A stretch of 64,000 bases of DNA from Tsuneonella mangrovi (GCF_002269345.1 NZ_CP022889.1:1116001-1180000), one strand, 5' to 3'; positions 19,900 through 28,738 are shown, counted from the first letter of the stretch. A program made the numbers and translations. Notes: generated by a model from the letters alone, not told the origin.

Positions 19900-21168
19900 T
19901 TGTTCAAGTTCCTCCCTGCCATCGACCGCTACATCCTGCGGCTGACGATCGTGCCGATGATCGGCGTGTTCGTGCTCGCCGCGTCGCTGCTCACGCTCGA
20001 CCAGATGCTGCGGCTGTTCGATTTCGTCGGCACCGAGGGCGGGCCGATCGACGTGGTGCTCAAGATGCTCGGCGCGCTGATGCCCGAATACGCCAGCCTG
20101 GCGATCCCGCTCGGCCTGCTGCTCGGCGTGCTGCTCGCGTTCCGCAAGCTGGCGACCAGCAGCGAGCTCGACGTGATGCGCGCGGTGGGGCTGAGCTATG
20201 GCCGGCTGCTGCGCGTGCCCTATGCCATCGCGGTGGTGCTGGTGGCGGTGAACATCGCGCTGGTGTTCTATGTCCAGCCGATCAGCCAGTATTACTACGC
20301 GCGGCTCAACTACGAGCTGCGCTCGGGCGCGCTGGGGGCCTCGATCAAGGTCGGCGAGTTCACCACGCTCAAGGACAAGATGGCGCTGCGGATCGAGCAG
20401 AGCGAGGACAACGGGCAGAAGCTGCTGGGGATCTTCGCCCGCGTGGCGGACGGCAAGGGCAACGTGCTGTCGATCTCCGCCAACGAGGGGCGCTTCCTCG
20501 CCACCAGCGACAATCCCAACACGATCATCCTGCGCCTGCGCGACGGGACGGTGGTGCAGAACCTACCCGACACGACCTCGCGGGTGATGAACTTCACCGA
20601 GCAGGACCTGCCGATCGACCTGCCCGCGGTCGAGGCGTTCCGCAAACGCGGCGCGGGGGAGAGCGAATACATCCTGCCCGAGCTGCTGCGGATCGGGTGG
20701 AGCAATTCCTCGCCGCTCCCCGCGCGCGACGCCAGCCAGGCGAGCTTCAACTACCGCACGGTCGAGGTCGTGATGATGCTGCTGATGCCGCTGCTGGCGG
20801 TGGCGCTGGCGATCCCGCCCAAGCGATCGAGCAGCGCGCTGGGCGTGTTCGTGTCGATCGTGATGGTCGTCGCCTATCACAAGGTGAACCAGTACGGGCA
20901 GGACGTCGCCACGCTCGGGCGGATCGATCCGGCGATCGCCTTGTGGGGGCCGTTCGTCATCTTCGGGGCGCTGATCATCTGGATGTACTGGCGGGTGGCG
21001 CACGTGCCCGGCGGGCAAGCGATCGGCGCGCTGGAAACGATTTTCGCGAAGATCTCCAAGCGGCTCGCCAAGCTGTTCAAGCGCCAGCGCAAGCTGGTCG
21101 GCATCCTGCCGGAATCCAATTCGGACGAGGACGAAGACGAAGACTTCGCGACCGAGGGGGCTCGCTAG
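19900..21168 (+). CDS. lptF: LPS export ABC transporter permease LptF
   Basis: One of the two inner-membrane permeases that, with LptG and the ATPase LptB, extract LPS and feed it to the LptC/A/D bridge. It has 422 residues: an N-terminal membrane segment after FLPAIDRYILR, two more around residues 60-125, a periplasmic beta-jellyroll domain (about 130-260), then three C-terminal membrane segments. A cytosolic acidic tail (DEDEDEDFA) is longer than usual. TTG at 19900 is taken as the start because no ATG gives this N-terminus. Four bases separate it from lptG. Confidence 0.95.
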   Translation: MFKFLPAIDRYILRLTIVPMIGVFVLAASLLTLDQMLRLFDFVGTEGGPIDVVLKMLGALMPEYASLAIPLGLLLGVLLAFRKLATSSELDVMRAVGLSYGRLLRVPYAIAVVLVAVNIALVFYVQPISQYYYARLNYELRSGALGASIKVGEFTTLKDKMALRIEQSEDNGQKLLGIFARVADGKGNVLSISANEGRFLATSDNPNTIILRLRDGTVVQNLPDTTSRVMNFTEQDLPIDLPAVEAFRKRGAGESEYILPELLRIGWSNSSPLPARDASQASFNYRTVEVVMMLLMPLLAVALAIPPKRSSSALGVFVSIVMVVAYHKVNQYGQDVATLGRIDPAIALWGPFVIFGALIIWMYWRVAHVPGGQAIGALETIFAKISKRLAKLFKRQRKLVGILPESNSDEDEDEDFATEGAR

Positions 21169-21172
21169 CGCC

Positions 21173-22270
21173 GTGCAGCTCGAATTCTTCCCCAGCCGGA
21201 CGCTGACGATGTACCTCGCCAAGCTGTTCATCGTGCGGATCGTCTCCGTGCTGGTGATGCTGGTGATGGTCCTGCTGATGCTCGACCTGCTGTCGCACAG
21301 CGGCGCGGTGCTGGCCGCCCCCGGCAACGGGCAAGCGCAAGTGTGGCACTATGCCGCGTTGCGCGCGCCACAGCTGGTCGCCCGGTTCCTGCCCTATTCG
21401 GTGCTGCTGGCGACGATCATCACGCTCGCCACACTCAACCAGAACTCCGAAGTGATCGCGATGAAGGCGGCGGGGCTGTCGGCGCACCAGGTGCTTGCGC
21501 CGCTGCTGCTCACCGCGCTGGTCGTCTCTTTGCTCAGCTTCGGGTTCAACGAGCGGGTGGTGACCCGCGCGACCGCCACGCTCAACGCGTGGGAGGCCAA
21601 CGACTACGAGCGGCTGCCGACCGATTCGGGCGTGCGCGCCAACGTCTATGTGACCGACGGGACCAACATCCTCTATGCCACCAACGTCGAGGGCCACGGC
21701 GCGAAGATGACGATGGAGGGCGTGACCTTCTATCGCCGCGCGCCGAGCGGAGCGATAGCGGACGAAGTGCGGGCCGAGCGTGCGGTCTATGCGGCTCCCG
21801 GCTGGCGGCTGACCAACGCGATCCGCTTCAACGTCGCTTCGGCTACGTCGAGCAAGCTTGCCACGGTGGTTGTCGGGCCCGACCTGACCCCCGGCCAGGT
21901 CGATCTCGGCAGCGTCAATCCCGACACCCAGCCACTGTGGGAGCTGTCGAAATCGATCGCCGACTATCGCGACGCCGGGCGACGCACCGCGGAGCTCGAC
22001 GCGAAGTGGTGGCACAAGATCTCCGGCCCGCTGTCTGCGCTGCTGATGCCGCTGCTGGGCGCAATCGCTGCGTTCGGGCTCGCCCGCTCGGGCCAGCTGT
22101 TCCTGCGCGCGATCATCGGCATGGCGCTGGGCTTCGCCTACTTCGTGCTCGACAACGCCGCGCTGGCGATGGGCAACTTCGGCGGCTACCCGCCGCTGAT
22201 TGCCGCTTGGGCACCGTTCTTCCTGTTCCTGCTGATCGGCGAGACGGTGCTGATCCGCACCGAGGAATGA
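21173..22270 (+). CDS. lptG: LPS export ABC transporter permease LptG
   Basis: Partner of LptF with the same plan: membrane segments in the first 120 residues, a periplasmic domain (about 130-260) and three membrane segments at the end. It has 365 residues. The N-terminus FFPSRTLTMYLAKLFI and the coupling-helix region NSEVIAMKAAGLSAHQVL are typical. It begins with GTG four bases after the lptF stop, so the two should be cotranslated in the 1:1 ratio the complex needs. Confidence 0.95.
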   Translation: MQLEFFPSRTLTMYLAKLFIVRIVSVLVMLVMVLLMLDLLSHSGAVLAAPGNGQAQVWHYAALRAPQLVARFLPYSVLLATIITLATLNQNSEVIAMKAAGLSAHQVLAPLLLTALVVSLLSFGFNERVVTRATATLNAWEANDYERLPTDSGVRANVYVTDGTNILYATNVEGHGAKMTMEGVTFYRRAPSGAIADEVRAERAVYAAPGWRLTNAIRFNVASATSSKLATVVVGPDLTPGQVDLGSVNPDTQPLWELSKSIADYRDAGRRTAELDAKWWHKISGPLSALLMPLLGAIAAFGLARSGQLFLRAIIGMALGFAYFVLDNAALAMGNFGGYPPLIAAWAPFFLFLLIGETVLIRTEE

Positions 22271-22314
22271 TCGCTTCGCGGAACCGCGAACCGGCCCGAG
22301 GATTACCCCTTGTG

Positions 22315-22527
22315 ATGCACAACACTCTCCTGCTCGCCGCTTCCGCCACGCTGCTGATCGCGCTGGGGGGCTGTCACAAGGCCGAGCGCAAGGGTGTCGC
22401 CAAGTCCGACGCTGCCGTGATCAAGGAAATGGATTCCGAAGACGGCCCGGCACCGCCGCCCGAAGAAGGACGCGGCCAGATCGAGGATAGCGGGGTTGTT
22501 GCAGGCAACGCAAGTGGGGGAAGCTGA
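22315..22527 (+). CDS. small predicted lipoprotein
   Basis: It has 70 residues: a signal sequence MHNTLLLAASATLLIALGGC with a lipobox-like LGGC whose Cys is residue 20, then a short acidic, Pro-rich mature part (EDGPAPPPEEG). A GAGGA site lies about ten bases upstream. GTG one codon earlier, or ATG at 22267 overlapping the lptG stop, are alternative starts, but only the chosen one puts the signal at the N-terminus. Its position directly after lptG suggests cotranscription. Function unknown. Confidence 0.65.
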   Translation: MHNTLLLAASATLLIALGGCHKAERKGVAKSDAAVIKEMDSEDGPAPPPEEGRGQIEDSGVVAGNASGGS

Positions 22528-22551
22528 GCTGGCCGTTCAGGCTTCGGCAGG

Positions 22552-23640
22552 CTACTTGCGCGCGACCATGGTGCTCGCGGCAATCCGCCCGACCAGCGGG
22601 ATCATCCCGCGATAGTTGGCCTTGAGGTAAGTCGAATCCGCCCCTAGCTCGCGTGCGAGGCGGCGGTGCGCTTCAGCCAGCGAATGGTACGGCATCGAAG
22701 GCATCAGGTGGTGCAGCGCGTGATAGCGCAGGCCCACCGGCGCCCACAGCTCGGCCATCAGGCCGGGCGGCGGGACGTTGACAGAATCGAGGTATTGCGC
22801 GGTCACCGTCATCGGTTCGCCTTCGTTTTCCCACAAATGCGCGACGAGCGTGCGCAACTGGTTGAGCACCGCGACGGCGGAGAACACCGCCAGCGCAACC
22901 AGCAACGGACGCCAGCCGAGCCACCAGATGCTGGCGAACAGCACCAGGGCCCAGATTGCCGCGCCGGCCTCGAGCAGGATGAACCGCCTGCGGTTGGCCT
23001 CGCTCGGCGGGCGGCGGCGATAGTCGGGGTTGATCGCCAGCGTCGAAAACCGCTCCCAGTTGATCCGCCGCAGCGGAGGGACCAGCAGACCGAGCGGCGT
23101 AAGCAGGCCGTAACGGATCATCAGCGCAGGCGGTGCGAGCAGCGAAACCAGCAGGAACGCCGGCAGGCTCCACGGTTTCATCAGCGCCAGCGGCAGGTAT
23201 TCCGGATCGTCGGGCGTGCCGTACTTGGTTCGCGCGTGGTGGATCGTATGCCCGTCCTCGTACATGAACGACGGGACCAGCATCGGGATGCCGACCAGCA
23301 GGTTCCACGTGGTGCGAAAGCCCGGCAGGGCGTCGCGGTGCATGTGCGAGATCTCGTGGATGAACAGCAACGCGCGATAGAGCGCCAGCACCGCAACCAC
23401 GCCCAGGCCCAGCGCGACCCAGCCGTTGTCGGTCACGATCGCCCCCGCCAGCAAGGCATAACCGACCAGCGCCGAGCCGAGCATGTCGGGCCAGTAGATC
23501 GAGCCCTTGGCGGTGTTGAGATCGCGCGTCAGGTCGACCGCAGCGCGCAGCATCGCCTTGTCGTCGGCAATCGGCGCGCGTGCGGTGGCGGCGGAGCCGG
23601 TTTCCGGTGCGGTGAAGGTTGCAGGCTGGCTTGCGGTCAT
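22552..23640 (-). CDS. membrane fatty acid desaturase family protein
   Basis: It has 362 residues with several membrane segments and the three histidine clusters of the FA-desaturase superfamily: HEISHMH (about 95), HTIHH (about 130) and HALHHLMPSMPYH (about 310). These bind a di-iron centre that oxidises or hydroxylates a lipid. The exact substrate (acyl chain, carotenoid or sphingolipid) cannot be read from the sequence. The second ATG (23640) is preferred. The upstream 20 residues lack family character. It is divergent from the GNAT-like gene and convergent with the lptFG unit. Confidence 0.88.
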   Translation of the reverse strand: MTASQPATFTAPETGSAATARAPIADDKAMLRAAVDLTRDLNTAKGSIYWPDMLGSALVGYALLAGAIVTDNGWVALGLGVVAVLALYRALLFIHEISHMHRDALPGFRTTWNLLVGIPMLVPSFMYEDGHTIHHARTKYGTPDDPEYLPLALMKPWSLPAFLLVSLLAPPALMIRYGLLTPLGLLVPPLRRINWERFSTLAINPDYRRRPPSEANRRRFILLEAGAAIWALVLFASIWWLGWRPLLVALAVFSAVAVLNQLRTLVAHLWENEGEPMTVTAQYLDSVNVPPPGLMAELWAPVGLRYHALHHLMPSMPYHSLAEAHRRLARELGADSTYLKANYRGMIPLVGRIAASTMVARK

Positions 23641-23746
23641 AATTGGCTTTTCCGAAAGGTGGACAGGTCCTATCTGCGCCCTTCCCGTGGCGGCATTCAA
23701 TGGCCTAGGTCAAATTTGCCCCAAACACCCCTGCGCGCAAGACGCG

Positions 23747-24922
23747 ATGAACGAGGCGATGGCCGTGTCCGACCGACAGATAGAGATAGTACCCGTCACG
23801 AACAAGCGCGAGCGCGCCGAATTTGTCGATCTCAGTTATCGGCTCAATGCCAGCGACCCGCACTGGGTGCCGCCCTTGCGGATGGAAGCGATGGAGCTTG
23901 TCACCCCGGGCAAGAACCCGTTTTTCGAACACGCCGACGTCCAGCTGTTCCTCGCCCGCAGCGGTGGGCAAGCGGTCGGGCGGATCTCGGCCCACATCGA
24001 CCACCTCGCGATCGCCCAGCCGCCCGAGCAGGGAATGGGCCCCGGCACGGGCAACTGGGGGCTGCTCGAGGCCGAGGACGCGGCAGTCGCTGCTGCACTG
24101 ATCGGCCGGGCCGAACAATGGCTGCGCGAGAAGGGCATGACCCGCGTGCTCGCGCCGCTGTCGATGTCGATCTGGGAAGAACCCGGCCAGCTGGTGCGCG
24201 GCCATGACCATTCGCCCACGGTGATGATGGGCCACCAACCCGAACGTTATCGCGACTGGATCGAGGCGCTCGGCTACGCCAAGGCCAAATCGCTGCTCAC
24301 CTACGAGCTCGACATCACGCAAACCTTCCCGCCGCTGATCGAGCGGATCGTCGCCTCGGGCGAGAAGAACGCGAAAATCCGTATCCGCAACGTCGACAAG
24401 TCGAAGTTCGATGCCGAAGCGCGGCTGATCCTCGACATCCTCAACGATGCATGGTCGGACAACTGGGGTTTCGTGCCGTTTACCGAGACCGAAATCGCCT
24501 ATGCCGGAAAGAAGTTCAAACCGATCGTCCACGAAGACCTGATCATGGTCGCCGAATACGACGGCGAGCCGGTGGCGTTCATGATGACGCTGCCCGACCT
24601 CAACGAAGCGATCAAGCCGATGCGCGGCAAGCTGTTGCCGTTCAACTGGATCAAGCTGCTGATGTGGCTGCGCGAGCCGCGCGGACGGACCATGCGGGTG
24701 CCACTGATGGGTGTGCGCAAGAAGCTGCAATCCTCGCGCATGGCGAGCCAGCTGGCTTTCATGATGATCGAATACATCCGTCGCAACGCCACTTCGCGCT
24801 ACGGCGCGACGCGCGGCGAGATCGGCTGGATCCTCGACGACAACCAGGGAATGGTCGCGATCGCCGAAGCGATCGACAGCCACATCAACCGCGAATACGT
24901 GATCTACGACAAACCTCTCTGA
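23747..24922 (+). CDS. GNAT-superfamily-like protein
   Basis: It has 391 residues from the ATG at 23747; another ATG four codons later is possible. The N-terminal half (about 10-140) contains VPVTNKRERAEFVDLSYRLNASDPHWVPPLR. It continues with RISAHIDHL and GLLEAEDAAVAAALIGRAEQWLREKGM, which resembles an acetyltransferase core. The C-terminal half repeats such features (MVAEYDGEPVAFMMTLPDLNEA). This two-lobed type is commonly annotated as N-acetyltransferase in sphingomonads. The acceptor substrate is unknown, and the family call is from pattern memory. Confidence 0.75.
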   Translation: MNEAMAVSDRQIEIVPVTNKRERAEFVDLSYRLNASDPHWVPPLRMEAMELVTPGKNPFFEHADVQLFLARSGGQAVGRISAHIDHLAIAQPPEQGMGPGTGNWGLLEAEDAAVAAALIGRAEQWLREKGMTRVLAPLSMSIWEEPGQLVRGHDHSPTVMMGHQPERYRDWIEALGYAKAKSLLTYELDITQTFPPLIERIVASGEKNAKIRIRNVDKSKFDAEARLILDILNDAWSDNWGFVPFTETEIAYAGKKFKPIVHEDLIMVAEYDGEPVAFMMTLPDLNEAIKPMRGKLLPFNWIKLLMWLREPRGRTMRVPLMGVRKKLQSSRMASQLAFMMIEYIRRNATSRYGATRGEIGWILDDNQGMVAIAEAIDSHINREYVIYDKPL

Positions 24923-24998
24923 GCGGCCGCAGGCGGCGTTCTTCCAACCCGCTTTGCGTGGCATTTCGGCAACGGGCCGGGCAATTCGATGAGCGGCG

Positions 24999-25024
24999 GG
25001 AACAGCGAGCGGCACCGGCTCGTT
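24999..25024 (+). promoter_or_regulatory. EcfG-type general stress promoter before the receiver gene
   Basis: GGAAC (24999-25003), exactly 17 bases, CGTT (25021-25024). This matches the established alphaproteobacterial EcfG consensus GGAAC-N16/17-CGTT. It lies 110 bases upstream of the receiver-only gene. Confidence 0.8.
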
Positions 25025-25133
25025 CGATTGTCACAACCGGTTCATCTCGCATCCGGCATTGTGCCCACCAGAGACAGCGCCATCGCCGCCGACGCAACGG
25101 CCCGGCGACCGGCGCATAGGAGCGACGCGTCAC

Positions 25134-25592
25134 ATGTCCATCACCCGTGAATTGCCCCGCGAGCAGGCTCGGCCCCTGCCGCCGCTGGGGCGGATCCTGG
25201 TGGTGGAGGACGATCCGATCCTGGCCATGTCGATCGAGCTTGCCTTGGTCGATGCCGGGGCCAGCGCTGTGGTCGTGTGCCGCACGAGCGGAGAAGCGTT
25301 GGCGGCGCTGCGCGCGCACAAGCCCGACGCGATCGTGCTCGACGTCCACTTGGCCGATCGGAGCGACGGCTGGGCGATCGCCGAGCTCGCCAGTTCGGTC
25401 GGGCCGCGGCCACCGCGGATCGTCTTTTCGACCGCTGCGCCGCAGGAAATCCCGCCAGATATCGCGCAACTCGGACCGATCCTGGAAAAGCCCTACGAAC
25501 CCGAACAGCTGGTCGAAGTGCTGCGCGCCCAGCGCGGCGCCTCCGGGCTGATATCCCGGCTGCGCAAGGCCTTGCCGCACCTCGCAGGCTGA
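25134..25592 (+). CDS. single-domain response regulator (receiver only)
   Basis: It has 152 residues: about 18 unstructured residues, then one CheY-like receiver and no output domain. The acidic pair Asp26/Asp27, phosphoacceptor Asp70 (IVLDVHLAD), switch Thr100 and Lys119 (EKPYEP) are all in place. AGGAG lies about ten bases upstream of the ATG. An EcfG-type promoter in front and phyR just downstream place it in the general stress response. It may act as a phosphate sink or modulator, like the SdrG-type regulators of sphingomonads, although the FATGUY motif of that group is absent here (IVFSTAAP instead). Confidence 0.9.
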   Translation: MSITRELPREQARPLPPLGRILVVEDDPILAMSIELALVDAGASAVVVCRTSGEALAALRAHKPDAIVLDVHLADRSDGWAIAELASSVGPRPPRIVFSTAAPQEIPPDIAQLGPILEKPYEPEQLVEVLRAQRGASGLISRLRKALPHLAG

Positions 25593-25621
25593 CACTCTGC
25601 CCGCTTCCTGGCTTCGCGACG

Positions 25622-25657
25622 AAAAAAGGCCTCCGCGGCATTGCGCCTGCGGAGGCC
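25622..25657 (-). terminator. hairpin with T-tract on the minus strand between the receiver gene and phyR
   Basis: GGCCTCCGC (25628-25636) and GCGGAGGCC (25649-25657) form a perfect 9-bp stem. On the minus strand it is followed by TTTTTTC (25627-25621), a good intrinsic terminator. On the plus strand the following bases (CTTCGGG) are poor. It may still end the receiver transcript 36 bases after its stop, or block antisense transcription. Confidence 0.7.
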
Positions 25658-25793
25658 CTTCGGGATCGTGTCACCAGCCGTTTGGACGGGAGGGGGGGTC
25701 TCGGTGGTGACAATGATGAAATGCTCGAGCCGAATTCGGGTTCCCGCGAATCGAAAAAAATTGCTGCGAATGGACTGCTGGCAATTCAGGTGC

Positions 25794-25818
25794 GGAACTT
25801 TAGGTTTCGCGTAACGTT
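25794..25818 (+). promoter_or_regulatory. phyR: EcfG-type promoter of phyR
   Basis: GGAAC (25794-25798), 16 bases, CGTT (25815-25818): an exact match to the EcfG consensus, ending 30 bases before the phyR ATG. It predicts positive feedback of the stress sigma factor on its own activator. Confidence 0.85.
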
Positions 25819-25848
25819 GGAATCGCGATTGCTACGGGAAGGGAATCG

Positions 25849-26649
25849 ATGTCACTAGGTGAAAAGGTTGCCGCCAACCTGCCGTACTTGCGCCGCTATG
25901 CGCGCGCGCTGACCGGCTCGCAGGCCACCGGCGATGCCTTCGTGCGCGCCACGCTGGAAGCGGTGCTGGCCGATCCGTCGCTCAAGGCTTCGCTCGATCA
26001 GGGGCGCGTGCCGCTCTACCGCGCGTTCAACAAGGTCTGGTCGAGCGCCTATCTCGAAGTCGCCGGCGAAGGCCAGGGCCGCGCGGAAAGCAGCCACGAA
26101 CTCGCCGCCGCCGACCGCTTGCAGGCGATCACCCCGCTCAACCGCCAGGCACTGCTGCTGACCACGCTCGAAGACTTCTCGATCCCCGATACCGCTGCGA
26201 TCATGGATCTCGAGGCGGCGGAGGTCGAACACCTGGTGCAGGACGCGATCGAGGAGATCGACCGCGAATCCGCCACCAGCGTGCTGATCATCGAAGACGA
26301 GCCGTTGATCTCGATGCAGCTGGAAGACCTCGTCCGGGCACTCGGCCACGATATCTGCGGCACCGCCGCCACCCGCACCCAGGCGCAGGAAGTCGTCGCC
26401 GAGGCAACCCCGGGCCTGGTGCTGGCGGATATCCAGCTGGCCGACGGCTCTTCCGGGCTTGATGCGGTCGACGATATCCTGGCGATCGATTCGGTGCCGG
26501 TGATCTTCATCACCGCCTATCCCGAGCGTCTGCTGACCGGCGATCGGCCCGAGCCGACCTACCTCGTCACCAAGCCGTTCCAGGAATCCACCGTGCGCAC
26601 CGCGATCAGCCAGGCGTTGTTCTTCAGGTCGGGTCGCCAGCCGAACTGA
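25849..26649 (+). CDS. phyR: general stress response anti-anti-sigma regulator PhyR
   Basis: It has 266 residues: an N-terminal sigma-like domain (about 1-140, EKVAANLPYLRRYARALTGS, YLEVAGEG) that mimics an ECF sigma factor, and a C-terminal receiver (about 144-262) with Asp150, phosphoacceptor Asp194 (LADIQLADG) and a KPF lysine. When phosphorylated it binds NepR and frees EcfG. Its position beside nepR, ecfG and an HWE kinase is the canonical locus. A perfect EcfG promoter precedes it. Confidence 0.97.
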   Translation: MSLGEKVAANLPYLRRYARALTGSQATGDAFVRATLEAVLADPSLKASLDQGRVPLYRAFNKVWSSAYLEVAGEGQGRAESSHELAAADRLQAITPLNRQALLLTTLEDFSIPDTAAIMDLEAAEVEHLVQDAIEEIDRESATSVLIIEDEPLISMQLEDLVRALGHDICGTAATRTQAQEVVAEATPGLVLADIQLADGSSGLDAVDDILAIDSVPVIFITAYPERLLTGDRPEPTYLVTKPFQESTVRTAISQALFFRSGRQPN

Positions 26650-26661
26650 CACCGGGCGCCA

Positions 26662-28356
26662 TTATTCGGCGTCGCCTTGCGTATCTTCGCCGGAAAGACC
26701 CAGCACACGCCGCCGTGCGCGGATTTCGAACTCGCTCGGCCGCCGCACCGGCACGCGCAGGGTGCAGCGAACCCCTTCGGGCGCAAAGTCGATTTCGACC
26801 GGATGGCGCAGCTCGTGGGCGACGATCTTCTCGATCAGGTCGGTGCCGAACCCGCGGGGGCGGGTTGGCGGCACCGGCGGCCCCCCGGTCTCGACCCAGC
26901 GGATCGTCGCGAGATTTTCGTTCTCGAGCACCCACGTGAGGCGAACCCTGCCTTCATCGGTGCTCAGCGCGCCGTATTTGGCGGCGTTGGTCGCCAGCTC
27001 GTGGATCGCAAGGCCCAGCGACAAGGCATCGTTCGGCGCAAGTTCGACGTGAGGGCCGGCCAGCTCGAGCGCGGCTTCGGACCGGGCGTAAGGTGCAAGT
27101 TCGACCTCGAGCACCCGTTGTAGCGGGGTCGTGCTCCATTCGGACCTGGTCAGCAGGTCGTGCGTTGCTGACAATGCGCGAATGCGGCCGTCGATCCCGT
27201 CGGCGAATTCGTCGATATCGCTCGCCCGGCGGCGGGTCAGGTTGATGATCGACAGGACGTTGGCGAGGGTGTTCTTGACCCGGTGGTTGAGCTCGCGCGT
27301 CAGGTTGTCGCGGATCGAGTTCTGCTCGGCGAGCCATTCGAGCGAGGCCTGGTCCTCCATCGCCTGCTGGGTCAGCAGACGCGCGACGATCATCAGCAGG
27401 CAGGCCACCAGCAGCCCGAACAGCAGCGTCAGCATCGACAAGGTCGACAGGCCCTGCCCGCGCGCCGATTCGATAACCAGTTCCATCGATCGATTGGCAA
27501 CCGTCACGGTCTCGCGCACGGTGTGCCCGGTGCGTTGCTCGGGCGGCAACTCGGCGAGCAGGTTGGTCTTGCTGGGCGGACCATCATACAGCCGCACACC
27601 CATTTCGCCGCGATTTTCGAGCTCGAGCGCCGAACTGAGGAAATCCTGCGCGTTGAACGGACTGTAGATGAATCCGCGCAGCGTGCGCCCGTCGATGCCC
27701 CCCTTGAACACCGGCATGTAGATCAGGAACCCCGGCTCCGGCTTGCTGCCTTCCTGCACCAGCACGACCTTGCCGCTGGCGGTCGGGCGGACCGAGCGCA
27801 AGGCTTCGTCCATCGCCGCCCTGCGGACCGGTTCGGAGTACATGTCGAACCCCAATGCACGGCGATTGCGCGCCGTATCCGGCTCGAGGTAGGTCACCGG
27901 CGTCACCAGCCGCTGGCTCGCCGGAGGAGACGGGTGAACCGCCGGCATCGAAGGGTCGATTTCCTGCATCGCCTTGTCGAACGAACCGACCTGGCTTGGC
28001 GGGATCGCAGCAGCCCAGCCGATCCCTTCCGCGCCGCGATAATCCGAATCGAGCCTAAGTTCGCCGATGAACCGGCGGAACAGCGGTTCGGGTACGGCAT
28101 TGACCGAGCCAAACAGCGCAGCGCCTGCCCTGAGGTATGACGATGACGTGTTGCCGCGCCGTTCGATCGCGGAAGCGACCGCCTGCGCGGTTTCGCCCAG
28201 CTTGGCCTGTTCACGCTGGCGTTCGCCGCGCTCGATCGCGAACACGCTGAGCGCGCTGACTGCCGCGATCAGCAGGAATATCGCCAGCGGTGCGGCACGC
28301 GGGTAAAGCACCAGCCAGTGCCGGGCACGACGCCTTGGTTTTACCCCACTTTCCAA
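26662..28356 (-). CDS. membrane sensor histidine kinase with CHASE domain, HWE/HisKA_2 type
   Basis: It has 564 residues: membrane segment at about 22-41, a periplasmic CHASE-type sensor domain (about 90-245, ending GFIYSPFNAQDF), a second membrane segment (about 305-328), then the kinase. The phosphoacceptor block is RELNHRVKNTLANVLS with His358. The ATP-binding part has IHELATNAAKYGAL, the Trp-x-Glu of HWE kinases (RWVETGGPPV) and GFGTDLI. It is probably the or a kinase (PhyK/PakF-like) feeding PhyR. It is encoded divergently from nepR and convergently with phyR. The start is a TTG with a G-rich ribosome site; no ATG is available before the first membrane helix. Confidence 0.93.
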   Translation of the reverse strand: MESGVKPRRRARHWLVLYPRAAPLAIFLLIAAVSALSVFAIERGERQREQAKLGETAQAVASAIERRGNTSSSYLRAGAALFGSVNAVPEPLFRRFIGELRLDSDYRGAEGIGWAAAIPPSQVGSFDKAMQEIDPSMPAVHPSPPASQRLVTPVTYLEPDTARNRRALGFDMYSEPVRRAAMDEALRSVRPTASGKVVLVQEGSKPEPGFLIYMPVFKGGIDGRTLRGFIYSPFNAQDFLSSALELENRGEMGVRLYDGPPSKTNLLAELPPEQRTGHTVRETVTVANRSMELVIESARGQGLSTLSMLTLLFGLLVACLLMIVARLLTQQAMEDQASLEWLAEQNSIRDNLTRELNHRVKNTLANVLSIINLTRRRASDIDEFADGIDGRIRALSATHDLLTRSEWSTTPLQRVLEVELAPYARSEAALELAGPHVELAPNDALSLGLAIHELATNAAKYGALSTDEGRVRLTWVLENENLATIRWVETGGPPVPPTRPRGFGTDLIEKIVAHELRHPVEIDFAPEGVRCTLRVPVRRPSEFEIRARRRVLGLSGEDTQGDAE

Positions 28357-28415
28357 CTACAACCCCCCAGATCGCCCAAGGCGGACCGGCCGGTTGTTAC
28401 TCCGGCGGCATTGGG

Positions 28416-28440
28416 GGAACAAAGCGCCGCCCGCTTCGTT
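28416..28440 (+). promoter_or_regulatory. nepR: EcfG-type promoter of nepR-ecfG, nearly symmetric toward the divergent kinase
   Basis: Plus strand: GGAAC (28416-28420), 16 bases, CGTT (28437-28440), a perfect match. The element is embedded in an imperfect palindrome (GGGGAAC...GTTCCCC). The minus strand therefore reads GGAAC-N16-TGTT, one mismatch from consensus, facing the kinase gene whose start is 60 bases away. Confidence 0.85.
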
Positions 28441-28543
28441 CCCCGAATGTAGCATCCGGACCGCCGATATTCCCGTTCTGTTATACGGATAGGGATACGG
28501 TGGCGTTCGGGTTTGCATGGCGGAATTTCCAGTCGGGGCATGA

Positions 28544-28738
28544 ATGGCGGATCAGGATAAGGCCAAGCGGCCGGACGAAGAAGGGGGCGGGAAGAACAAG
28601 CGCGACGTAAAGAGCGGCAAGAGTGCGCCGCCGCCCGGTTGGGCAGCGGGGCTGCGCGAACTTTACGATTCGGTCGTCGAAGAGCCTTTGCCCAAGAGTT
28701 TCGAGGAACTCTTGTCCAAGCTGGATGACCAGGACTGA
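28544..28738 (+). CDS. nepR: anti-sigma factor NepR
   Basis: It has 64 residues. A basic, disordered N-terminus (about 1-30) is followed by the conserved NepR segment GLRELYDSVVEEPLPKSFEELLSKL, which forms the two helices that wrap EcfG or the PhyR sigma-like domain. Its TGA overlaps the ecfG ATG by one base, so anti-sigma and sigma are translationally coupled. An EcfG promoter lies about 100 bases upstream. Confidence 0.95.
   Translation: MADQDKAKRPDEEGGGKNKRDVKSGKSAPPPGWAAGLRELYDSVVEEPLPKSFEELLSKLDDQD

Noticed and set aside
22666-24207. Long frame overlapping the desaturase (antisense) and the GNAT-like gene
   Set aside because: It crosses two supported genes and their divergent promoter region, and the translation has no domain character.
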